Source: Streptomyces wuyuanensis
GTDB taxonomy: Bacteria; Actinomycetota; Actinomycetes; Streptomycetales; Streptomycetaceae
Assembly: GCF_900103455.1 (NCBI RefSeq)
Contig: NZ_FNHI01000021.1
Location: 57,676 to 121,675 of the forward strand
Direction of reading: 5' to 3'
Length of the DNA: 64,000 nucleotides
Below the pieces are notes generated by a model. The model saw only the letters and a program-made list of their open reading frames with translations, made no database searches and was not told where the DNA came from. Below, one piece after another: positions 48,547 to 55,411 of this stretch (position 1 is the first letter of the stretch; every line of letters starts with the position of its first letter). The position numbers and the translations under genes were made by a program.

Positions 48547-49427
48547 GCGAGGACAAGGCCACCCACCGGCACGACCGGCGCGGCCGCCACGAGTTCGCGA
48601 CCCGGCCCGCCCGCCCCGTGCGTCTCGGCCCCCGCGCCGTCACGGCACTCGCCCTCATCAGCGCGATCGGCGTCGTCGCCTTCGGCTGGCCGCTGCTCGC
48701 CGACTCGGACGCCGCCCTCTCCGGCCACGCCCAGGACGCTCCCTGGCTGTTCGCGGCCCTGCTCCCCCTCCTCGTCGGTGTGGTGGTCGCCACCATCGCC
48801 GACGGCGGGATGGACGCGAAGGCCGTCGCCATGCTCGGTGTGCTCGCCGCGGTCGGTGCGGCGCTGCGGCCGCTCGGCGCCGGCACGGCGGGGCTGGAGC
48901 CGATGTTCTTCCTGATGGTGCTGAGCGGCCGGGTTCTCGGTCCCGGCTTCGGCTTCGTACTCGGCTCGGTGACGATGTTCGCGTCCGCGCTGCTCACGGG
49001 CGGGGTCGGGCCCTGGATGCCGTTCCAGATGCTGTCGATGGGCTGGTTCACCATGGGCGCCGGCCTGCTGCCGGGTGCGGAACACCTCAGGGGCCGTGCG
49101 GAGCTGCTGATGCTCGCGGGGTACGGTTTCGCCGCGGCCTTCGCGTACGGCACGGCCATGAACCTGTACGGCTGGACCATCGTGCCGGGCCTCGCCTCCG
49201 GCATCTCGTTCCAGGAGGGCGCGCCGGTGGCCGAGAACCTGGTCCGGTTCGGCGCGTACGTCCTCGCCACCTCCCTCGGCTGGGACCTGGGCCGGGCGGC
49301 CCTCACCGTCGTGCTGACCCTCGCGGTCGGCCCGACGCTGCTGAAGGCGCTCCGCCGGGCGACCCGACGGGCCGCGTTCGAGGCCCAGGTCACATTCGAG
49401 GCGGCCAAAACCTCTCCGGAGGGGTGA
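48543..49427 (+). CDS. ECF transporter S component
   Basis: 294 residues from GTG 48543 (GTGA overlap with the ATPase). After a polar N-terminus, about six membrane helices carry the S-component style: LALISAIGVVAFGWPLL, VLGVLAAVGAALRPLGAGTAG, EPMFFLMVLSGRVLGPGFGF, VTMFASALLTGGVGPWMPFQM. The Ala/Gly-x3-Ala motifs in helix 1 that contact EcfT are visible. The cobalamin riboswitch upstream suggests cobalamin or a precursor as substrate (CbrT-like role). It closes the operon. Confidence 0.9.
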   Translation: MSEDKATHRHDRRGRHEFATRPARPVRLGPRAVTALALISAIGVVAFGWPLLADSDAALSGHAQDAPWLFAALLPLLVGVVVATIADGGMDAKAVAMLGVLAAVGAALRPLGAGTAGLEPMFFLMVLSGRVLGPGFGFVLGSVTMFASALLTGGVGPWMPFQMLSMGWFTMGAGLLPGAEHLRGRAELLMLAGYGFAAAFAYGTAMNLYGWTIVPGLASGISFQEGAPVAENLVRFGAYVLATSLGWDLGRAALTVVLTLAVGPTLLKALRRATRRAAFEAQVTFEAAKTSPEG

Positions 49428-49728
49428 GGCGGCCCACAGGACTTTGGTCCCAAAACTATCGGCGTTCGTAGCCGTTCCCCGAGGACGCGGTTTCCCGACG
49501 CACCACCCCCTGGCTGCACATAAACCGCATATGTCCGGTTTAGGACCTTCGACCCTCGATGCCCCCTCTACGTCGTAATCACGGCGTGAGCCCGGTCACG
49601 GCACAGGGCCCCCGGGGCTGGCTACAACTGTTCCCGTCGCAAGGTGCAGCAGGGCCTGGAAGCCCGGCACACGAGCCCGGCTCGGCCCGCCCCTCGCGAC
49701 CCGGAGTCCCCGAACGTTAGGTAAGCCC
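49428..49728 (+). other. long leader/promoter region before the SLT gene
   Basis: 300 bases without a gene. An AT-richer stretch (ACATAAACCGCATATGTCC near 49516) may be promoter DNA. The rest is rich in short self-complementary blocks (GGGCCCCCGGGGC; CCCGGCTCGG). In Streptomyces many cell-wall hydrolase genes carry a c-di-AMP (ydaO) riboswitch, but I could not align the conserved ydaO core here. Confidence 0.5.
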
Positions 49729-50130
49729 TTGTCCCGCTCGCTGATCACCCGCATCTCCGCCCGCAGCAAGTCCCTCGCCGCCGGTACCGCCGTGCTTCTG
49801 GGTACGGCCGGCGCGGTCATGGGGACGACGTCGACGGCCTCGGCCGCGACGCCGCAGGAGATCGCGAAGCAGATGATGCCCGCCGCGCAGTTCCAGTGCT
49901 TCGACAAGATCGTCTCGCACGAGTCGAACTGGAACCACACGGCCACCAACGCCTCCTCCGGCGCCTACGGCCTGGTCCAGGCCCTGCCCGGCGGCAAGAT
50001 GGCCTCCGCCGGCGCCGACTGGAAGACCAACCCGAAGACCCAGATCAAGTGGGGTCTGGAGTACATGAACGAGCGCTACGGCAGCCCGTGCGGCGCCTGG
50101 AACTTCTGGCAGGCCAACCACTGGTACTGA
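49729..50130 (+). CDS. secreted transglycosylase, SLT/lysozyme-like domain
   Basis: 133 residues, start taken as TTG 49729, the only candidate before the signal peptide; AGGTAAG lies four bases upstream. The signal peptide ends at about STASAA (residue 40). The mature domain is a minimal lysozyme-like SLT fold with catalytic Glu in DKIVSHESNWN, the GLVQALPGGKM loop and the typical C-terminus YMNERYGSPCGAWNFWQANHWY; two Cys probably form a disulfide. It cuts peptidoglycan glycan strands outside the cell. Comparable Streptomyces proteins act in growth, spore germination or cell separation. Confidence 0.9.
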   Translation: MSRSLITRISARSKSLAAGTAVLLGTAGAVMGTTSTASAATPQEIAKQMMPAAQFQCFDKIVSHESNWNHTATNASSGAYGLVQALPGGKMASAGADWKTNPKTQIKWGLEYMNERYGSPCGAWNFWQANHWY

Positions 50131-50175
50131 GCCGACCGGACGGCGGACGACGGACTGCCGCGCACGGCGGACCCC

Positions 50176-50212
50176 GGCCCCGGCCCGACGCTCCACGCGT
50201 CGGACCGGGGCC
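50176..50212. terminator. bidirectional terminator hairpin
   Basis: Arms 50176-50190 (GGCCCCGGCCCGACG) and 50198-50212 pair with one mismatch around CTCCACG. It lies between the convergent SLT and thiolase genes and can serve both. Confidence 0.8.
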
Positions 50213-50264
50213 TTCGCCGTACCCGTGGGATCCGGCGTCCGCCGGCCCACGGCAACCGGAGTGA

Positions 50265-51434
50265 TCAGAGCCGCTGCAGAATCGTCCCCGTCGCCAGCGC
50301 CCCGCCCGCACACATCGTCACCAGAGCGAACTCCCTGTCCGTCCGCTCGAGTTCGTGCAGGGCGGTCGTGATGAGCCGCGCGCCCGTCGCGCCGACGGGG
50401 TGCCCCAGCGCGATGGCCCCGCCGTTGACGTTGACCTTCTCCAGATCCTGGTCGAAGACCTGCGCCCAGCTCAGCACGACGGAGGCGAACGCCTCGTTGA
50501 TCTCGACGAGGTCGATGTCCTTGAGCGACATGCCCGCCTTCCCCAGCACCGCCCGTGTCGCGTCGATCGGCCCGTCGAGATGGAAGTGCGGGTCCGCCCC
50601 GACCAGCGCCTGAGCGACGATGCGGGCGCGCGGCTTCAGCTTCAGCGCCCGCGCCATGCGCTTGGACGCCCACATGATCGCCGCCGCGCCGTCGGAGATC
50701 TGCGAGGAGTTCCCCGCGGTGTGGACGGCCGTCGGCATGACCGGCTTCAGCCCTCCCAGCGCCTCCATCGAGGTGTCCCGCAGGCCCTCGTCCCGGTCGA
50801 CGAGCCGCCACATGCCCTGTCCGGCGTGCTGCTCCTCCTCGGTCGTGGGCACCTGGACCGCGAACGTCTCGCGCTTGAAGCGCTCCTCCGACCAGGCCAC
50901 CGCCGCCCGCTCCTGGGAGATCAGGCCGAGGGAGTCGACGTTCTCGCGGGTGAGTCCGCGATGGCGCGCGATGCGCTCGGCGGCCTCGAACTGGTTGGGC
51001 AGGTCGACGTTCCACTCGTCCGGCCAGGGCTTGCCGGGGCCGTGCTTGGAGCCGCTGCCCAGTGGTACGCGCGACATGGCCTCGACGCCGCAGCTGATGC
51101 CGACGTCGATGACCCCGGCGGCGATCATGTTGGCGGTCATGTGCGCGGCCTGCTGCGAGGAGCCGCACTGGCAGTCGACGGTCGTCGCGGCGGTCTCGTA
51201 GGGCAGCCCCATGGTGAGCCAGGCGTTGCGCGCGGGGTTCATGGACTGCTCGCCGACGTGGGTGACGGTGCCGCCGACGATCTGCTCGACGCAGTCGGCG
51301 TGGATGCCGGTACGGCCGAGCAGTTCACGGTAGGTCTCGCCCAGCAGATAGGCGGGATGCAGATTGGCGAGCGCGCCACCGCGCTTGCCTATGGGTGTGC
51401 GTACGGCTTCGACGATGACGGGTTCCGCGGCCAT
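50265..51434 (-). CDS. acetyl-CoA acetyltransferase-type thiolase, FadA5-like
   Basis: 389 residues from ATG 51434. Thiolase signatures: TTVDCQCGSSQQAAHM with nucleophile C90, EINEAFASVVLSWAQVFDQD, VNVNGGAIALGHPVGATGARL and LVTMCAGGALATGTI. The double-Cys CQC and the blocks DLPNQFEAAERIARHRGLTREN and IVAQALVGADPHFHLDGPI follow mycobacterial FadA5 (Rv3546), the thiolase that shortens the cholesterol side chain. It is divergent from the CYP125-like P450, with KstR-type and CTGACG-class sites in the shared 260-base promoter region. Confidence 0.92.
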   Translation of the reverse strand: MAAEPVIVEAVRTPIGKRGGALANLHPAYLLGETYRELLGRTGIHADCVEQIVGGTVTHVGEQSMNPARNAWLTMGLPYETAATTVDCQCGSSQQAAHMTANMIAAGVIDVGISCGVEAMSRVPLGSGSKHGPGKPWPDEWNVDLPNQFEAAERIARHRGLTRENVDSLGLISQERAAVAWSEERFKRETFAVQVPTTEEEQHAGQGMWRLVDRDEGLRDTSMEALGGLKPVMPTAVHTAGNSSQISDGAAAIMWASKRMARALKLKPRARIVAQALVGADPHFHLDGPIDATRAVLGKAGMSLKDIDLVEINEAFASVVLSWAQVFDQDLEKVNVNGGAIALGHPVGATGARLITTALHELERTDREFALVTMCAGGALATGTILQRL

Positions 51435-51500
51435 GAGCTCGTCCTCTCCTCAGCGCCGGCGCGGGGTGTCCCGGTACCCCGCACGCAAAAACCGCAAGAA

Positions 51501-51522
51501 GAACTAGTACGCGTTCTAGTTC
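51501..51522. promoter_or_regulatory. KstR-type operator, thiolase-proximal
   Basis: A 22-base palindrome GAACTAGTACGCGTTCTAGTTC minus one symmetric mismatch; its core TAGTACGCGTTCTA fits TnnAACnnGTTnnA with one change. It lies 67 bases before the thiolase start. Confidence 0.75.
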
Positions 51523-51601
51523 TCTAGCAGTCTTATGAGGGTTACCTCGGGTACGCAAGGCTCCTGCACGCAACAGTTCCCGCCACGAGTCTTGCCAGTT
51601 G

Positions 51602-51616
51602 TAGAACCGGTTACTA
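51602..51616. promoter_or_regulatory. second, weaker KstR-like site before P450
   Basis: TAGAACCGGTTACTA matches the AACnnGTT core with one deviation in the flank and is itself close to palindromic around ACCGGT. Confidence 0.55.
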
Positions 51617-51628
51617 CCTTGCGGGCAA

Positions 51629-51647
51629 TTCTGATGGGTCGTCAGAA
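51629..51647. promoter_or_regulatory. TTCTGA-N7-TCAGAA palindrome before P450
   Basis: TTCTGATGGGTCGTCAGAA; outer 6-base arms are perfect and the inner CTGATG/CGTCAG makes it a one-mismatch member of the CTGACG-N3-CGTCAG class. It lies 48 bases before the P450 ATG. Confidence 0.7.
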
Positions 51648-51695
51648 CCTTGCAGCCGCCGCACAGCTGTCCAGCCGCGAGACCTGGAGTTGCCG

Positions 51696-52949
51696 ATGCC
51701 CTGCCCCCATCTCCCCGAAGGGTTCGACGCCACCGACCCCGATCTGCTGCAGAGCCGTGTCCCCCTCCCCGAGTTCGCCCGGTTGCGGCAGACGGCCCCC
51801 GTCTGGTGGTGCGCGCAGCCACGCGGCATCACCGGCTTCGACGACGAGGGCTACTGGGTCGTCACGCGGCACGCGGACGTCAAGTACGTCTCCACCCACC
51901 CCGAGTTGTACTCCTCCAGCGAGAACACCGCGGTCATCCGCTTCAACGAGCACATCAGCCGGGACCAGATCGAGGTTCAGCGGCTGATCATGCTCAACAT
52001 GGACCCGCCCGAGCACACCCGGGTACGCCAGATAGTCCAGCGCGGCTTCACCCCGCGCGCCGTGCGCGGCCTGGAGTCGGCGCTGCGGGACCGCGCCCGG
52101 CGCATCGTCGAGGAGGCGAGGGCGAGCGCGGGCGGCAGCGCCGACGGCAGCTTCGACTTCGTCAACCGGATCGCCGTCGAACTCCCGCTGCAGGCCATCG
52201 CCGAACTCATCGGCGTACCGCAGGAGGACCGCGCCCGGATCTTCGACTGGTCCAACAAGATGGTGGCGTACGACGACCCGGAGTACGCGATCACGGAGGA
52301 GATCGGCGCCGAGGCCGCCATGGAACTCATCGGCTACTCGATGAACCTGGCCGCGGCCCGCAAGGAGTGCCCGGCGAAGGACATCGTCACCCAGCTGGTC
52401 GCGGCCGAGGGCGAAGGCAACCTGTCCTCCGACGAGTTCGGCTTCTTCGTACTGCTGCTGGCGGTGGCGGGCAACGAGACGACCCGCAACGCGATCAGCC
52501 ACGGCATGCACGCCTTCCTCACCCACCCCGACCAGTGGGAGCTCTACAAGCGCGAGCGCCCGGCGACCGCGGCCGAGGAGATCGTCCGCTGGGCCACTCC
52601 CGTGGTCTCCTTCCAGCGGACGGCGACCCAGGACACCGAGCTCGGCGGCCAGAAGATCAAGAAGGGCGACCGGGTGGGCCTCTTCTACTCGTCCGCGAAC
52701 AACGACGCCGAGGTCTTCGAGAACCCGGGGACCTTCGACATCACCCGCGACCCCAACCCGCACCTCGGCTTCGGCGGCGGGGGCCCGCACTTCTGCCTCG
52801 GCAAGTCCCTGGCCATCCAGGAGATCGACCTCATCTTCAACGCCGTCGCCGACACCCTGCCGGACCTGCGCCTGGCCGGCGCACCGCGGCGGCTGCGCGC
52901 CGCGTGGCTGAACGGGATCAAGGAACTCCGGGTGGGCGTCGGCGGCTGA
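51696..52949 (+). CDS. cytochrome P450, CYP125-like (sterol C26/27 hydroxylase type)
   Basis: 417 residues from ATG 51696, six bases after GGAG; an in-frame TTG at 51690 is less likely. Haem-binding loop FGGGGPHFCLGKSLA (Cys C367), I-helix AVAGNETTRNAI, and K-helix ExxR in EEIVR are intact. The N-terminus PHLPEGFDATDPDLL and blocks QVQRLIMLNMDPPEHTR-like, VELPLQAIAELIGVPQEDR and DEFGFFVLLLAVAGNETTR match mycobacterial CYP125A1 almost position by position. CYP125 oxidises the terminal carbon of the cholesterol side chain to the acid. Electrons would come from the 3Fe-4S ferredoxin at 39677. A strong terminator follows. Confidence 0.93.
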   Translation: MPCPHLPEGFDATDPDLLQSRVPLPEFARLRQTAPVWWCAQPRGITGFDDEGYWVVTRHADVKYVSTHPELYSSSENTAVIRFNEHISRDQIEVQRLIMLNMDPPEHTRVRQIVQRGFTPRAVRGLESALRDRARRIVEEARASAGGSADGSFDFVNRIAVELPLQAIAELIGVPQEDRARIFDWSNKMVAYDDPEYAITEEIGAEAAMELIGYSMNLAAARKECPAKDIVTQLVAAEGEGNLSSDEFGFFVLLLAVAGNETTRNAISHGMHAFLTHPDQWELYKRERPATAAEEIVRWATPVVSFQRTATQDTELGGQKIKKGDRVGLFYSSANNDAEVFENPGTFDITRDPNPHLGFGGGGPHFCLGKSLAIQEIDLIFNAVADTLPDLRLAGAPRRLRAAWLNGIKELRVGVGG

Positions 52950-53006
52950 GGCGCAAGGGCCCACCGGCCGCCGCGCACAGTCGGCGAGGCCCGCATCCCG
53001 GGTGGC

Positions 53007-53130
53007 CGCATCCGTGGCGCAGGCGAACCGGTCACGCATCCGTGGCGCAGGCGAACCGGCCACGGCGCGGCCACGACGCACGCCCCGCACGCGAACCGGT
53101 ACGGCGCGGCCACGACACACGCCCCCGCAC
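53007..53130. repeat. minisatellite-like direct repeats downstream of P450
   Basis: A 25-base unit (CGCATCCGTGGCGCAGGCGA...) at 53007-53031 recurs at 53035-53059 (period 28); overlapping it, a roughly 40-base unit at 53051-53090 recurs at 53091-53130 with few changes. The 404-base gap 52950-53353 is otherwise non-coding apart from the terminator. Confidence 0.8.
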
Positions 53131-53176
53131 GCGGGAGACGGGGGCCATCACTCCTGCGCCCGCCCCCGTCTCCCGC
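53131..53176 (+). terminator. hairpin terminator after P450
   Basis: Perfect 14-base arms GCGGGAGACGGGGG (53131-53144) and CCCCCGTCTCCCGC (53163-53176) with an 18-base loop. Confidence 0.75.
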
Positions 53177-53353
53177 CCGGCCGGCCCGGCCGTCACCGGG
53201 TTCGGCCCGGCCCGGCGCGGGCGGCTCAGGCGGCCCCGTACGGTCGAGTCGCCCCCCGGTTGCGGTGATCTTATGATGGGTGATCCCTGTATCGACCATT
53301 TCACCGAAGGGGCCGTTTCACCTCGTTCGCCGAGAAGTCAGAGGTGGCTGCGG

Positions 53354-54577
53354 ATGATCCGTCTCAGAGTCGTGCCGGCGATCCTCGCCGCCCTGCTGCT
53401 GGTCGCCACGGGCCTCTCCGGCGCACAGGCGCGGACCGTGCGTCAGGAATTCGATCCCGCCCTCGTGGAAGCCCTCGACAAGGCCGTCACCGACACCATG
53501 GCCAAAGAACGGATTCCGGGCGTGATCGTCGGCGTCTGGATTCCCGGCCGCGGTACGTACGAGAAGTCGTTCGGCGTGGCCGACAAGTCGTCCGGCACAC
53601 CCATGAAGACCGACCTGCACATGCGGATCGGCAGCGTCACCAAGACCTTCACGGTCACGGGCCTGCTGCAACTGGTCGACCAGGGCAGGGTCGGGCTCGA
53701 CGATCCCGTCGGCAAGTACGTCGACGGCGTCCCGGGCGGCAACCGGATCACCCTGCGCCAGCTCGCCGACATGCGCAGCGGCCTGTTCAACTACACCGAG
53801 GACGACAAGTGGGAGAAGTCCCTGGAGGCCGATCCCCAGCAGACGTTCACCCCGCAGCAGCTCCTCACGTACGCGTTCGCCCATCCGCCGAACTTCCCGC
53901 CCGGCTCCGAGTGGGAGTACAGCAACACCAACACGGTGCTGCTCGGGCTGGTGATCGAGAAGGTCACCGGGCAGCAGCTGGAGGACTACCTCCGGCAGCG
54001 CGTCTACGCCCCGCTCGAACTCGGCCGGACCTCGTTCCCGACGGACGACGCCATGCCGGAGCCCTTCGCCCACGGCTACACCGCCTACACGAAGTCCGGT
54101 GCCGCGACGGCCACCCCGTCCGGCGGCACGGTCGACGCCACCCACTGGAACCCGTCCTGGGCCTGGGCGGCCGGCGCCATGATCTCCGACCTCGACGACC
54201 TGCACACCTGGCTGCCCGCGCTGGCCGACGGCCGGCTGCTCAACCCCGCCACGCAGAAGGAGCGTCTGCGGTTCGGGCCGACGAGCATCCCGCAAGTCCA
54301 GTACGGGCTGGGCATCATGCGGGTGGGCGGCTGGATCGGCCACAACGGGGAGCTCCCCGGCTACGAGACGCTCGCCCTGCAACTGCCGTCCCAGCGCGCC
54401 ACACTCGTGATCCTGGTCAACTCCGACACCGACTACCGCGGCCAGTCCCTGAGCACGATGCTCGGGCGCGCGGTCACCGAGATCGTGACACCGCGCAACG
54501 TGTTCGACCTGCCGGCCGCGCCGCAGTCCGAGAAGAGCAGCCCACCGCCGTCACGGATGCCGTCACCGACGTCGTAG
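53354..54577 (+). CDS. exported serine hydrolase (D,D-carboxypeptidase/beta-lactamase family)
   Basis: 407 residues from ATG 53354, with GAGGTGG six bases upstream; the frame is open further upstream but without a site. Signal peptide about 1-26 (ending GLSGAQA). Class C beta-lactamase-like motifs: SVTK in MRIGSVTKTFTVTGLLQL, YSN in WEYSNTNTVLLG, and HNG in GWIGHNGELPGYET. The Streptomyces R61 DD-peptidase is the structural prototype. Likely a secreted D-alanyl-D-alanine carboxypeptidase or esterase. Its TAG stop lies in one arm of a hairpin shared with the convergent gene. Confidence 0.92.
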   Translation: MIRLRVVPAILAALLLVATGLSGAQARTVRQEFDPALVEALDKAVTDTMAKERIPGVIVGVWIPGRGTYEKSFGVADKSSGTPMKTDLHMRIGSVTKTFTVTGLLQLVDQGRVGLDDPVGKYVDGVPGGNRITLRQLADMRSGLFNYTEDDKWEKSLEADPQQTFTPQQLLTYAFAHPPNFPPGSEWEYSNTNTVLLGLVIEKVTGQQLEDYLRQRVYAPLELGRTSFPTDDAMPEPFAHGYTAYTKSGAATATPSGGTVDATHWNPSWAWAAGAMISDLDDLHTWLPALADGRLLNPATQKERLRFGPTSIPQVQYGLGIMRVGGWIGHNGELPGYETLALQLPSQRATLVILVNSDTDYRGQSLSTMLGRAVTEIVTPRNVFDLPAAPQSEKSSPPPSRMPSPTS

Positions 54578-54639
54578 TGCCGCGTCGGGCAAGGTCTGCC
54601 CGTCAAGGAGCGGCGCGAACGTCGCCTGATGCGGCACTA
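54575..54639. terminator. bidirectional hairpin containing both stop codons
   Basis: TAGTGCCGC (54575-54583) and GCGGCACTA (54631-54639) are perfect inverse complements; each arm begins with the TAG stop of the gene entering from that side. An inner CGGGCA/TGCCCG hairpin sits at 54586-54602. Confidence 0.7.
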
Positions 54640-55302
54640 GCGGACGCGCCGCGCGCGCAGGGCGACGACCGTCCCGGCGGCACCGGCCAGCAGCAGACCG
54701 CCCACCACCAGCGGCGCGGCGGACAGCCCGGGCGCGGCGGGCTCGGCACCCGCGGCGGCCGTGGACGGGGTCCGGTTCGTGGCGCTCGTGGCGCTCGTGG
54801 CGGGGTCAACGGCGCCGGGCGTGGGCGGTGCCGGGTCCGCTCCAGCCGTCGTGGGCCGTGCGGTGCCGGGCGTGGCGGGTACCTCGGATCCGGTGCCGGC
54901 CGGCGGGGCGGCCGGTGAGGCGGGGGTCCCCGGGGAGACGGTGATCTCCTCCTCGTCACGGCCGAGCCCGGGATATCCGGCCTCCACGGTGACCTTCCAG
55001 CTGCCGGGCGGCAGCGCCTCGGCGGTGTTCCAGCCGGTCCTCGTCGCGGGGTCGCGGACCAGCTTCCAGGGGCCGGCGGTCCGTCCGTCCGCGGCGGTCG
55101 CGTTGACGGTCGCCGCGATCCGACCGTCGACGGGGTCGTTGTCGTTCTCCCAGACGACGGTCGTCCGCACCCTGCCGAAGTCGTGTCCGGTGATCTCCAC
55201 CTTCAGCGTGTCCCCATGGGCCTGGGCGTTGGCGGCGGCGGTCAGGGCGAAGGCGGGTCCGGCCAGGGCGGCCGCGAGGACGGCACGAACGGTTCGGTGC
55301 AT
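54637..55302 (-). CDS. exported protein with C-terminal membrane anchor
   Basis: 221 residues from ATG 55302, with GGAG nine bases upstream. A signal peptide (about 1-27, ending ANAQAHG) is followed by a beta-sandwich-like domain of about 100 residues (LKVEITGHDFGRVRTTVVWE, GRIAATVNATAADGRTAGPW, PPGSWKVTVEAGYPGLGRDE), a Pro/Ala/Thr linker and a C-terminal membrane segment (APLVVGGLLLAGAAGTVVAL) with an Arg tail. The layout resembles CopC/YcnI-like copper-associated exported proteins, but no His/Met ligand cluster is visible, so I leave the function open. It is followed on the same side by the shared terminator. Confidence 0.75.
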   Translation of the reverse strand: MHRTVRAVLAAALAGPAFALTAAANAQAHGDTLKVEITGHDFGRVRTTVVWENDNDPVDGRIAATVNATAADGRTAGPWKLVRDPATRTGWNTAEALPPGSWKVTVEAGYPGLGRDEEEITVSPGTPASPAAPPAGTGSEVPATPGTARPTTAGADPAPPTPGAVDPATSATSATNRTPSTAAAGAEPAAPGLSAAPLVVGGLLLAGAAGTVVALRARRVR

Positions 55303-55411
55303 GGCGATGGGCTCCAGGGTGCTTGCGGCGGGTGGGATGAGGGCGGCCGACGGGCACTTGTGCCCGCCGGCCGCCACGTCCGTCGTGCGGTGCGGAACGG
55401 GCCGGGAAGGC

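Noticed and set aside
49428..49728. c-di-AMP (ydaO) riboswitch before the SLT gene
   Set aside because: The gene type is right but the conserved ydaO core could not be recognised by eye.
53007..53130. Possible CRISPR-like repeats
   Set aside because: Only two copies of each unit, no unique spacers and no cas genes; a minisatellite fits better.
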